Of a stretch of 64,000 nt of DNA, positions 9,637 to 18,427 are shown one piece after another; the first letter of the stretch is position 1, and each line of letters starts with the position of its first letter. Position numbers and translations under genes: made by a program. Source of the stretch: Comamonas terrigena NBRC 13299 (GTDB lineage: Bacteria; Pseudomonadota; Gammaproteobacteria; Burkholderiales; Burkholderiaceae_C); the NCBI RefSeq assembly GCF_006740045.1, contig NZ_AP019749.1:3987001-4051000 (forward strand). The letters run 5' to 3'. Below the pieces are notes generated by a model, which searched no databases, was not told the origin of the DNA, and saw nothing but the letters and a program-made list of their open reading frames with translations.

Positions 9637-10905
9637 ATGCGACTGCTTCACACCTCCGACTGGCACCTGGGCCAGCACTTCATGGGCCAAAGCCGCCAGG
9701 CCGAGCACAGTGCGCTGGTGGATTGGCTGCTGGTCCAGGTGGAGGCGCATGCGGTGGACGCGGTGGTGATTGCGGGCGACATCTTCGACACCGGCGCACC
9801 ACCCAGCTATGCGCGCGAGCTGTACAACCAGCTCATCGCCCGCCTGCACCGGGCCGGCGTGGCCCTGCTGCTGCTGGGCGGCAACCACGACTCCGTCAGC
9901 GTGCTGGGTGAAAGCCAGGACCTGCTGGCCTACCTGGGTACCCGGGTGATTGCCGCTGTGGGTGAGGTGTCCGGGCATGTGGTCACATTGCCGCTGCGCA
10001 GCCAGCCGGCAGAGCCCGGCTGCATCGTCTGCGCCCTGCCCTTCATCCGCCCGCGTGACGTGGTGCACAGCCAGGCGGGGCAAAGCGCCCAGGACAAACA
10101 GCAGGCACTGCAAACGGCCATCCAGACCACCTATCAGCAGGTATACGAGGCCGCCGTGGCACGGCAGACGGCGCTGCAGCAATCGCTGGGACGCAAGCTG
10201 CCCATCGTGGCCACCGGCCACCTGACCACCGTGGGCGCCAGCAGCAGCGAATCGGTGCGCGAAATCTATGTGGGATCGCTGGAAGCCTTCCCCACCACCG
10301 CCTTCCCGGCGGCCGACTACATTGCGCTGGGCCATATCCACCAGCCGCAGAAAGTCGGCGGACTGGAACACATCCGCTATTGCGGCTCACCCATCGCCCT
10401 GGGCTTTGACGAGGCACGCCAGACCAAGCAGGTGCTGCTGGTCGATCTGCATGAAGCCGGCCTGCAGGCCGTCACCCCCCTGCCGGTGCCGGTGTTCCAG
10501 CCCCTGGCATCGGTGCGCGGCACCCTGGCGGAATTGCCCAACGCCCTGCAGGCCCTTGCTGCCAGCGCCACCCCGGAGCGCCCGGTCTGGCTGGAAGTCA
10601 CCATCGAGGAAGACGACTACCTGACCGATCTGGCGCCCCGGGTACAGGCGCTGCTGGAAGGCTTGCCCGTGCAGCTGCTGCGCATCAAGCGCCAGCGCGG
10701 CACCGCCGCGGCCCAGCTCACGGCCGACGCCAGCGAATCGCTGGATGAACTCAGCCCGCAGGAAGTCTTTGCCCGCCGCCTGGCGCAGGAAACGCTGGAG
10801 CCTCCGCTGCAGCAGGCGCTGACCGCACGCTACCGCCAAGTGGTGGAGCGCCTCACGAATGCGGCAGGAGATGCAGCAGAAGAGGCCCCAGGAGGTGCGG
10901 CATGA
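9637..10905 (+). CDS. sbcD: Exonuclease subunit SbcD (Mre11-type nuclease)
   Basis: Nuclease subunit of the SbcCD complex, which cleaves DNA hairpins and protein-blocked ends during replication and recombination; 422 aa. The N-terminus carries the calcineurin-type phosphoesterase motifs in order: MRLLHTSDWHLGQ (metal-binding Asp and His), IAGDIFDTG, GGNHDS and, after about 190 residues, ATGHLT and ALGHIH. The C-terminal capping domain carries a Glu-rich YLTDLAPRVQALL segment. The ATG at 9637 is chosen because the conserved MRLLHTSDWH begins there. The gene overlaps sbcC by four bases (ATGA), so the two are translationally coupled. Confidence 0.97.
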   Translation: MRLLHTSDWHLGQHFMGQSRQAEHSALVDWLLVQVEAHAVDAVVIAGDIFDTGAPPSYARELYNQLIARLHRAGVALLLLGGNHDSVSVLGESQDLLAYLGTRVIAAVGEVSGHVVTLPLRSQPAEPGCIVCALPFIRPRDVVHSQAGQSAQDKQQALQTAIQTTYQQVYEAAVARQTALQQSLGRKLPIVATGHLTTVGASSSESVREIYVGSLEAFPTTAFPAADYIALGHIHQPQKVGGLEHIRYCGSPIALGFDEARQTKQVLLVDLHEAGLQAVTPLPVPVFQPLASVRGTLAELPNALQALAASATPERPVWLEVTIEEDDYLTDLAPRVQALLEGLPVQLLRIKRQRGTAAAQLTADASESLDELSPQEVFARRLAQETLEPPLQQALTARYRQVVERLTNAAGDAAEEAPGGAA

Positions 10906-13900
10906 AGATCCTCAAGCTGCGCCTCAAGAACCTGAACTCGCTGCAGGGTGAGTGGAAGATCGACTTCACCGCCGCACCGTTTGCCGACAACAGCCTGTTC
11001 GCCATCACCGGCGCCACAGGCGCAGGCAAGTCCACGCTGCTGGATGCCATCTGCCTGGCGCTGTACCACCAGACCCCGCGCCTGGCCACCATCAGCGCCG
11101 GCAGCAACGACCTGATGACGCGCCACACCGCCGACTGCCTGGCCGAAGTGGAATTCGAAGTCCAGGGCACCGTCTACCGCGCCTTCTGGAGCCAGCGCCG
11201 CGCCCGCGACAAAGCCCAGGGTGCGTTGCAGGCCCCCAAGGTGGAACTGGCCAGGGTCGCAGACGGTCACATCCTCAGCAGCCAGAGCGGCGACAAGCTG
11301 CGGCAGATTGCACAGCTCACCGGTCTGGACTTTGCGCGCTTCACCAAGTCCATGCTCCTTGCCCAGGGCGGCTTTGCGGCCTTTTTGCAGGCCACGGCCA
11401 ATGAGCGCGCCGAATTGCTGGAAGAGCTGACCGGCACCGAAATCTACGGCCAGATCTCGCAGGCCGTGTTTGAACACGCCCGCGACGCACGCCAGCAGCT
11501 GGACAAGGCCCAGGCCCAGGTCGATGGCATGCAGCTGCTCTCCAGCGAGGCACGCGCCCAGCTGCAGCAGGACAGCGACCGCCTGCAAGGCGATCTGGCC
11601 CAGGTGCAGAGCGATCACAGCGCCACCCTGGCCCTGCAACGCTGGCACCAGCAAACGGCACAGGCCGCGCACGATGCCGAGCAAAGCGGCCAGGCACACA
11701 CCGCCGCCCAGCAGGCCCTGGATGCCGCCGCCCCGCAGCTGCAACGCTTGCAGCACCATGCCCCCGCCCAGGCCCTGCAGCCGCTTCACCAGCGCTGGCA
11801 GCATGCCCAGGCCCTGCTGCAGGGCAGTGCCGCCCAGCTGCAGCAACTGCAGTCCGCGCAGGACAGCTCCCGGCTGCGACAGCTGCAGCTGCACCACCAG
11901 GCGCATGTGCTGGCCGACCGCGCAGCCCAGTCCGCACAGCACGCACTGCAATCGCTGCAGGCGCAAGAAGCTGCCCTGCAGCACTGGCGCACGGAACACG
12001 CGCGTTTTGCGCAGCTGGGTGAACGGCTCAGCGGCTGGCAACAGCAGCTGGAACAGCAGCGCCACGTACAGCAGCAACATGCCGCGCAACAGCTGGAACT
12101 GCGCCAAGCCACCACCCGGTGCACCCAGCTGCAGCAAGACACGACGGCACAGCACGGAGAAGTGGCCGCAGCCGAGCTGGCACACCAGCAGGCCAGCGCG
12201 GCTGCGGCACAGGCGCAGCAAGCCCAGGCGCAGCGCCTGGCACCGCACGGCGGCAGCCTGCCCCCGTTGCGTGCCCAGTGGCAAGCGGCGCAGCAGTTGC
12301 AACATGCCTGGCAGCAGCTGGAAGCCCACGCGGCCCAGCGCCGCCAATGGGCCCTGCAGCAAGCCCGGACCGAAGAGGCGCTGCAGACCAGCACCGACCA
12401 GACCGCACAGCAGACGCAGGCGCTGGCCCAGCTGCGCGCCCAATACAAGCAGCAAAAAGAGCGGGTGGCCGACAAGCAGAAGCTGCTGGAACAGGAGCAG
12501 CGCATCCAAAGCCTGGAAGCCCACCGCCATGCACTGCAACCCGGAGAGGCCTGCCCGCTGTGCGGTGCCATCGAACACCCGGCCATTGCGGCCTACGCAG
12601 CGCTGGACCTTTCGGCCACCCAGACCGCCCTGCAACAGGCCCGCGCCACGCTGGATACATTGCAGGCAGAGGGCGAACAGCAGGCCAGCGCCCATGCCGC
12701 CCACCAGGCCCGGCATGCCGCGCTGCAGGCGCAGCGCGATGAACTGGCAGCCCGTATCCCCGGCTGGGAGGCGCAATGGACGGCACTGTGCGCCGGCCTG
12801 CAGCAGTCCCCCGCCGCCAACGCCTGGCAACAGCCCGAGGCGCTGGCCGATGCCCGCACCCACGCCGCGGCGCAACTGGAGGCGCTGTCCCATGCCTTGC
12901 AAGCCGCCGAAGCAGGCGAGCACGCGCTGCAGTCCGCCAAAGATGCCAGCCAGCAGGCCTTGCAAGGGCTGCAAGCCGCACAGCACCGGCTGGACAGCCT
13001 GCAGCAGGCCCAACGCGACGCAGCGGCCCAGCAGCAGCGCAGCACCCAGGCGGCCCAGGCCCTGGAAACAGAGGCCGCCACGCTTGTCCAGGCCTTGCGC
13101 ACCGCCGTCGAAGCTGCAGGCTACCCCTTGCCGCCCGATAGCGACCACCCGGCCTGGCTGCAGGCCCGCCAGGCGGAATGGCAGACCTGGCAAAGCCAGC
13201 ACAGCCAATGGCAGGACACGGTGCGCCAGCGCGATCTGCAGCAGCACCTGTGCGCCAGCGCCCAGCAGGACGCCGCGCTGTGGCAGGGCCGCTGGCAGCA
13301 GTTGCAGCCATCCCTGGCCGCTCCCGCACCGGCGGCCACCGCCCTGCCCGGCGACCTGGCCGACTGCGTGCTGGCCCTGGAGCAGCAGCACCAGCAACGG
13401 GCCACGCTGGAAGGCCAGATCCGCCAGTTGCAGACCACGCTGGCCCAGCAAGGCGACGACGCCGCGCAGGCCACATCGGACTGGACGCAGGCCCTGGCAG
13501 CCAGCCCGTTTGCCGATGCAGCGGCCTATGCCCAGGCCCTGCTGCCCGCCGCCGAGGTGGAGCGCCTGGCCGCCCTGCAGCAGCAACTGCACACCGGGCT
13601 GCAACGTGCCACCACGCTGCATGCCGAGGCGCTGCAACGCCACCAGCAACTGCGCAGCCAGGCACTGACCGATACCGCGCCCGACGCCCTGGCCGCGCAA
13701 TTACAGGCGCTGGAAGCGCAGCGCACTGCCCTCAGTGAACAGATGGGAGCCACCCGCGCCCGGCTGGATGACGATGCCCGGCGCCACCAGGGCCAGCAGG
13801 CCTTGCTGCAGCAGATGACGGCGCTGACCGAAGACAGCGACCTGTGGCAACGCCTGGACGGGCTGATCGGTTCGGCCAGGGGCGACAAGTTCCGCAAATT

Positions 13901-14339
13901 CGCCCAGGGGCTGACGCTGGACCACCTGCTGCACCTCGCCAACCGGCACCTCACCCGACTGCATGGCCGCTACCTGCTGCGCCGCAAGCCCACGGGCGAG
14001 CTGGAACTGGACATCGTGGACAGCTGGCAAGGCGACGCGGCGCGCGATACGCGCACGCTCTCGGGCGGCGAGGCCTTCCTGGTCAGCCTGGCGCTGGCAC
14101 TGGCGCTGTCCGATCTGGTCAGCCACAAGACCTCGATCGACTCGCTGTTCCTGGACGAAGGCTTTGGCACGCTGGACGGCGACACGCTGGAAGTGGCGCT
14201 GACCGCCCTGGACGCGCTGAACGCCAGCGGCAAGATGATCGGCATCATCAGCCACGTCGAAGCACTGAAGGAACGCATCCCCGCCCAGATCCGGGTGGAA
14301 AAAGGCGGCGGCGTGGGCCATTCGCGGCTGGTGATCTAG
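10902..14339 (+). CDS. sbcC: Exonuclease subunit SbcC (Rad50-type ATPase)
   Basis: SMC-like ATPase partner of SbcD, 1,145 aa. The N-terminal half of the ATPase has Walker A GATGAGKST at residues 37-45. Two long coiled-coil arms, very rich in Gln, Ala and Leu, flank the zinc hook CPLC at residues 551-554. The C-terminal half has the ABC signature LSGGEAF near 1053 and Walker B SLFLDEGFGTLD near 1082. All elements needed for activity are present. The arms are unusually Gln/Ala-rich, which also creates long non-coding open frames on the opposite strand. Expression is presumably shared with sbcD from a promoter in the AT-rich gap upstream. Confidence 0.97.
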   Translation: MKILKLRLKNLNSLQGEWKIDFTAAPFADNSLFAITGATGAGKSTLLDAICLALYHQTPRLATISAGSNDLMTRHTADCLAEVEFEVQGTVYRAFWSQRRARDKAQGALQAPKVELARVADGHILSSQSGDKLRQIAQLTGLDFARFTKSMLLAQGGFAAFLQATANERAELLEELTGTEIYGQISQAVFEHARDARQQLDKAQAQVDGMQLLSSEARAQLQQDSDRLQGDLAQVQSDHSATLALQRWHQQTAQAAHDAEQSGQAHTAAQQALDAAAPQLQRLQHHAPAQALQPLHQRWQHAQALLQGSAAQLQQLQSAQDSSRLRQLQLHHQAHVLADRAAQSAQHALQSLQAQEAALQHWRTEHARFAQLGERLSGWQQQLEQQRHVQQQHAAQQLELRQATTRCTQLQQDTTAQHGEVAAAELAHQQASAAAAQAQQAQAQRLAPHGGSLPPLRAQWQAAQQLQHAWQQLEAHAAQRRQWALQQARTEEALQTSTDQTAQQTQALAQLRAQYKQQKERVADKQKLLEQEQRIQSLEAHRHALQPGEACPLCGAIEHPAIAAYAALDLSATQTALQQARATLDTLQAEGEQQASAHAAHQARHAALQAQRDELAARIPGWEAQWTALCAGLQQSPAANAWQQPEALADARTHAAAQLEALSHALQAAEAGEHALQSAKDASQQALQGLQAAQHRLDSLQQAQRDAAAQQQRSTQAAQALETEAATLVQALRTAVEAAGYPLPPDSDHPAWLQARQAEWQTWQSQHSQWQDTVRQRDLQQHLCASAQQDAALWQGRWQQLQPSLAAPAPAATALPGDLADCVLALEQQHQQRATLEGQIRQLQTTLAQQGDDAAQATSDWTQALAASPFADAAAYAQALLPAAEVERLAALQQQLHTGLQRATTLHAEALQRHQQLRSQALTDTAPDALAAQLQALEAQRTALSEQMGATRARLDDDARRHQGQQALLQQMTALTEDSDLWQRLDGLIGSARGDKFRKFAQGLTLDHLLHLANRHLTRLHGRYLLRRKPTGELELDIVDSWQGDAARDTRTLSGGEAFLVSLALALALSDLVSHKTSIDSLFLDEGFGTLDGDTLEVALTALDALNASGKMIGIISHVEALKERIPAQIRVEKGGGVGHSRLVI

Positions 14340-14568
14340 GCCCGGCGGCGCGGGGACTGCACTGTGCGCCGCCCTTCCCTCCCGATCGGCCCACAGGCCG
14401 TGGAAGCCGGCTGCACCTGCGGTGTATGTGGCGCCTGCATGGAACGCTATGAAAAACCGCGCTGCCACCGCTCCGTTCCCGAGCCTGCTCCAAGGCCACC
14501 CCGCCCGCGCACGCTGCATCGGCGTGCTTTACCGTACCATCCAGGCCCTTGCTTGATAGGTACAAGCC

Positions 14569-16359
14569 ATGATCCGGATCGCAGAACTCAAACTCCCCCT
14601 CTCGGCAGTGGAATACCACCCCGAGAACCACACCGAATACCAGCCCATCGCCAAGCTGACCGCCCTGGCGGCCGAGCGTCTGGGCATTCCCGCCAGCGCC
14701 ATTGCCCGGCTGCATGTGCACAAACGCAGTTTTGACGCCCGCAAGAGCGCGCTGCTGGCGGTCTATATCGCCGACATCACCCTGGCCGATCCGGCGCAGG
14801 AAGCCGCCCTGCTGGCCCGGTTTGCCGACCAGTCCCATGTGACCCCCACGCCGGACATGGCGTGGAAGCCCGTGGGCGCAGCCCCTGCCACGCTGGCCGA
14901 CAGTGAACGCCCGGTGGTGGTGGGTTTTGGCCCTTGCGGCATTTTTGCCGCCCTGGTGCTGGCACAGATGGGATTCCGCCCCATCGTGCTGGAACGCGGC
15001 AAGGAAGTGCGCGAGCGCACCAAGGACACCTGGCGCCTGTGGCGCCAGCGCGAGCTGACTCCCGAGTCCAATGTGCAGTTTGGTGAAGGCGGCGCCGGCA
15101 CCTTCTCCGACGGCAAGCTCTACAGCCAGATCAAGGACCCGCGCCACCTGGGCCGCAAGGTGATGACCGAGTTTGTGCAGCACGGCGCACCGGAAGAAAT
15201 CCTCTACGCCGCCCACCCCCACATCGGCACCTTCAAGCTGGTCAAGGTGGTGGAAGGCATCCGCGAGGAAATCATCCGCCTGGGCGGCGAGATCCGCTTT
15301 GAGCAGCGCGTGACCGATGTGCAGATCGACGGCGAAGGCGCACAACGCCAGTTGACGGCCCTGCAGGTGCTGAACCAGGCCACGGGCGAAAGCTATGCCC
15401 TGCCCACACAGCACGCCGTGATGGCCCTGGGCCACAGCTCACGCGACACCTTTGCCATGTTCTACGAGCGCGGGGTGGCCATGGAAGCCAAGCCGTTCTC
15501 GATCGGCTTTCGCATCGAACATCCGCAAAGCATCATCGACCAGGCCCGCTGGGGCAAGGATGCCGGCCACCCCCTGCTGGGCGCGGCCGACTACAAGCTG
15601 GTGCACCACGCGGCCAACGGCCGTGCGGTCTACAGCTTCTGCATGTGCCCGGGCGGCACCGTGGTGGCGGCCACCAGCGAACCCGAGCGCGTGGTCACCA
15701 ACGGCATGAGCCAGTACTCGCGTGCCGAGCGCAATGCCAACGCCGGCATGGTCTGCGCCATCAACCCGGAAGACTTCCCGCGCGATGCCAAAAGCTTTGC
15801 CTGGGCCTTTGACGGCAAGACCTATGGCGTGGAAGATCTGGCGGAAGGCCAGTTCCACCCGCTGTCCGGCATCGTCTTCCAGCGCCAACTGGAGTCCAAG
15901 GCCTTCCTGCTGGGAGGACGCAACTACAGCGCCCCCGGTCAGCTGGTGGGTGACTTTGTGGCCGGCACCGAATCCAGGGAATTCGGCAGCGTGGAGCCCT
16001 CCTACAAGCCCGGCATCCACCTGACCAATCTGCACCATGCCCTGCCGGCCTACGCCATCGAAGCCATGCGCGAAGCCCTGCCCGCCTTCGGCAAGAAGAT
16101 CCGCGGCTACGACATGCCCGATGCGGTGCTGACCGGCGTGGAAACGCGCACCTCCTCGCCGGTGAAGATCGGCCGCGGCGCCGATTTCCAGAGCGAAAAC
16201 ACGCGCGGCCTGTACCCGGCCGGTGAAGGCGCCAGCTACGCCGGCGGCATTCTGTCGGCCGGCGTGGACGGCGTGAAGGTAGGCGAGGCCGTGGCCTGCG
16301 CCATGCTGGGGCTGGAGCTGCCTTCGTCCGGCATCCGCAGTTCGGGCGGCGCGGCGTAA
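14569..16359 (+). CDS. COG2509-type FAD-dependent dehydrogenase
   Basis: Cytoplasmic flavoprotein of 596 aa. An N-terminal domain of about 110 residues precedes the Rossmann FAD site (VVVGFGPCGIFAALVLAQMG, near residue 120). Characteristic family segments follow: FGEGGAGTFSDGKLYSQIKD, CMCPGGTVVAATSE near 355 and a C-terminal YPAGEGASYAGGILSAGVDG that closes the FAD-binding fold. The match is to the widespread uncharacterised FAD-dependent dehydrogenase family COG2509, whose substrate is not known. The gene stands alone, 229 bases after sbcC with no obvious feature in the gap. Start 14569 is the first ATG before conserved sequence. Confidence 0.85.
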   Translation: MIRIAELKLPLSAVEYHPENHTEYQPIAKLTALAAERLGIPASAIARLHVHKRSFDARKSALLAVYIADITLADPAQEAALLARFADQSHVTPTPDMAWKPVGAAPATLADSERPVVVGFGPCGIFAALVLAQMGFRPIVLERGKEVRERTKDTWRLWRQRELTPESNVQFGEGGAGTFSDGKLYSQIKDPRHLGRKVMTEFVQHGAPEEILYAAHPHIGTFKLVKVVEGIREEIIRLGGEIRFEQRVTDVQIDGEGAQRQLTALQVLNQATGESYALPTQHAVMALGHSSRDTFAMFYERGVAMEAKPFSIGFRIEHPQSIIDQARWGKDAGHPLLGAADYKLVHHAANGRAVYSFCMCPGGTVVAATSEPERVVTNGMSQYSRAERNANAGMVCAINPEDFPRDAKSFAWAFDGKTYGVEDLAEGQFHPLSGIVFQRQLESKAFLLGGRNYSAPGQLVGDFVAGTESREFGSVEPSYKPGIHLTNLHHALPAYAIEAMREALPAFGKKIRGYDMPDAVLTGVETRTSSPVKIGRGADFQSENTRGLYPAGEGASYAGGILSAGVDGVKVGEAVACAMLGLELPSSGIRSSGGAA

Positions 16360-16510
16360 CTCCATTGAACGCCCCCTGCCGTGTGGTGCGCTGCCTCTCT
16401 CAAGGGGATGGGGACCACGGAGCAGGGAGGCCCTTTCTCGCGGCCTCTGAATAGGGGCCGCACCGGTTGCGCTGGCCGGTGACTGCGCGCAGTACCATGG
16501 ATTTCTGCCT

Positions 16511-17050
16511 ATGAACACCCACCTCACCGTTGCTTCCCGCACCCCGCTGCTGATCGCCATCGCGGCCATGGTGGTGGTCGTGCTGTCCTCCAACATCCTG
16601 GTGCAGTACGCCATCAACGACTGGCTGACCTGGGGCGCCATCACCTACCCGTTTGCCTTTCTGGTCAGCGAACTGGTCAACCGCGGCTTTGGCCCGGTGC
16701 AGGCACGGCGCGTGGCCTGGGTGGGTTTTGCCGTGGCCGTGGCCGCCTCCCTGGTCCTGGCACCGCCGCGCATTGCGATGGCCTCGGGCCTGGCGTTCGC
16801 CTGCTCGCAGATGCTGGACATCACCGTGTTTGACCGCCTGCGCCACAGCCGCTGGTGGCGCGCGCCGCTGATTGCCACCGTGCTGGCCGCCTGCCTGGAT
16901 ACCGCCATTTTCTGGAGCGTGGGCTTTGCCGGGGAAGAACTGCCCTGGGTCACCTGGGCACTGGGCGATCTGGGCGTGAAGCTGGTGCTGGGGGTGTGCC
17001 TGCTGCTGCCTTTCCGCTTACTGATGGGCAAAGTGGTGGCAACGCGCTAA
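16511..17050 (+). CDS. VUT family (YhhQ-like) membrane transporter, probable queuosine precursor transporter
   Basis: Integral membrane protein of 179 aa with five to six hydrophobic segments. Family hallmarks are visible: SNILVQYAINDWLTWGAITYPFAFLVSE near the start, the polar-in-membrane segment ACLDTAIFWSVGFAG, and WALGDLGVKLVLG near the C-terminus. VUT/YhhQ proteins import queuosine precursors such as preQ0/preQ1 for tRNA modification; assigning that function here is inference from family. The gene is monocistronic and convergent with the glycosyltransferase gene. The 151 bases upstream show no clear riboswitch. Confidence 0.8.
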   Translation: MNTHLTVASRTPLLIAIAAMVVVVLSSNILVQYAINDWLTWGAITYPFAFLVSELVNRGFGPVQARRVAWVGFAVAVAASLVLAPPRIAMASGLAFACSQMLDITVFDRLRHSRWWRAPLIATVLAACLDTAIFWSVGFAGEELPWVTWALGDLGVKLVLGVCLLLPFRLLMGKVVATR

Positions 17051-17147
17051 GCCTGCAGGGATTCACACATTCAGCACGGAATGCAGCGACAGGAAAGTTA
17101 GCTGCATCCATTGGAAATGCCAGACATCCTGCGTCCGGAATTCCCGC

Positions 17148-18167
17148 TTATTTCAGATAGAAATCCTTGAAGAAATTCTGCTGATTCTCGGGGATTTGCT
17201 TGATGCCGCCGCCCACATGCCGGCCAGGGGGCAAGCGAAACGCTTTCGGAAAATCCTTGCCATCCGGGAACGCGTAGTAGCTGTCATGAACCAGCACATC
17301 CTGCTTGATGAGCGGCCAGACCACTTCCATCAAAAATACCTGATCGAAAAGTGGATTGTTCCCATATTTTCCACTCTCCAGCAATATCTCCTGGATATTG
17401 GGGAGCACCCCGGCCACCCCTCCCCACATGCCTGCCAATATCAGCTCCACATGGTAGGGATGGTCGCGCATGATATGGAACTTCTTGTCCGAATACAGCC
17501 ATTCCTGCACCGCAACGACTTCCTGCACATTGACCCGTGAATCGGTGTCCCGGCACAGAAAATACTCCACGCCCGGATCATCCATCACCAAAAACCGCCA
17601 CATGGAGCGGAATTTCTTCAGGCGTTCATCCTCGATCATCACCACCTGGGCATCCAGCTTTCTCAAGGCGTCCAGCGCCTGGGGCGGCACCGATGCATCG
17701 CAATAGAATCTGGCGGTCCAGCCGTCATACATATGCGGTATCAGTTGTGCATTGATCAATGCACCCGTGACGTAGACCGGATCATCCCCCCACAAGGAAA
17801 AAGCGATGATATTGCTTTTCTTTTTTTTAAAGTCGAACAGCGGATGCCTGCTTTTGACCGATAAATCAGCATAGGCAGAGCTCTTGAATTTATCTACTGC
17901 AATACGGTCTTTCAGCGCCAGGCACAAATAGCCCTGCTTCACCGCCTCGTCTTCTTTCCCAGCCAGCCACAGCGTGGACACCAGCACATTCCGATAATAA
18001 AAATTATCTTCCTGGATGCGCACCGCTTCCAGAATGGCATCCGCAGCTTCCTGGTAGCGCTTCATGTCTTTCAGGCACAAGCCAAGGCCATACCAGGCCT
18101 TGTGATTCAAAGCATCTTGGGCGACCGCTTCTCTATATTCTGCTTCGGACAACCGGTTCTGACTCAT
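17148..18167 (-). CDS. TPR-containing glycosyltransferase-like protein
   Basis: Predicted cytoplasmic protein of 339 aa. Residues 1 to about 90 hold tetratricopeptide-type helices (ALNHKAWYGLGLCLKDMKRYQEAADAI). The rest resembles a GT-A glycosyltransferase: a strand IIAFSLWGDDPVYVTGALIN near 112, WRFLVMDDPGVEYFLCRDTDS with an acidic RDTDSR metal-site candidate near 205, and MRDHPYHVELILAGMWGGVAG. It lies just beyond the terminator of the smaller adhesin, on the same strand. Its base composition is visibly less GC-rich than its neighbours, and it contains an in-frame run of eight A. Glycosylation of the Thr-rich adhesin is a guess from position only. Confidence 0.7.
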   Translation of the reverse strand: MSQNRLSEAEYREAVAQDALNHKAWYGLGLCLKDMKRYQEAADAILEAVRIQEDNFYYRNVLVSTLWLAGKEDEAVKQGYLCLALKDRIAVDKFKSSAYADLSVKSRHPLFDFKKKKSNIIAFSLWGDDPVYVTGALINAQLIPHMYDGWTARFYCDASVPPQALDALRKLDAQVVMIEDERLKKFRSMWRFLVMDDPGVEYFLCRDTDSRVNVQEVVAVQEWLYSDKKFHIMRDHPYHVELILAGMWGGVAGVLPNIQEILLESGKYGNNPLFDQVFLMEVVWPLIKQDVLVHDSYYAFPDGKDFPKAFRLPPGRHVGGGIKQIPENQQNFFKDFYLK

Positions 18168-18334
18168 TCCGAATCATTCATAAAATTTTTGACCGCGTGG
18201 CTTTTTTCTGCTGAATACCTCAGCCCCATGCGATTTTCACCGATACGGGTTCTGCGACCAAGCGCCGCGGCTTCATGCCTTGCCCCACCCGCTCCTGCCA
18301 AGCAGAAAAGACCAGGCCATCAAGGCTGCGCACA

Positions 18335-18375
18335 CAAAAAAAGAGCTGCCCGTGCCCGTAGGCGCAAGCAGCTCT
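18335..18375 (-). terminator. Rho-independent terminator of the TEAP adhesin gene
   Basis: The 8-base stem AGAGCTGC / GCAGCTCT with an 18-base loop is followed on the minus strand by seven T. It lies beyond the second hairpin at 18386-18415 and ends the 18428-23761 transcript. Confidence 0.88.
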
Positions 18376-18385
18376 GGTGGTCACA

Positions 18386-18415
18386 GCGCCCGTGCACCTT
18401 GCAGCACACGGGCGC
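18386..18415 (-). other. Stem-loop just after the TEAP adhesin stop codon
   Basis: A 9-base perfect stem (GCGCCCGTG / CACGGGCGC) with a 12-base loop, 13 bases after the stop codon. It lacks a T run, so it is probably an mRNA 3'-end-stabilising hairpin in front of the true terminator. The large adhesin gene shows the same two-hairpin arrangement. Confidence 0.75.
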
Positions 18416-18427
18416 CGGCCCGTGGCT

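Noticed and set aside
10830..13700. 956-residue minus-strand open frame opposite sbcC
   Set aside because: It arises from the Gln/Ala-rich coiled-coil codons of sbcC and has no domain or ribosome-binding site.
16360..16510. preQ1-type riboswitch in front of the VUT transporter
   Set aside because: The stretch is GC-rich, and I could not find the short A-rich tail or hairpin-pseudoknot pattern of preQ1 aptamers.
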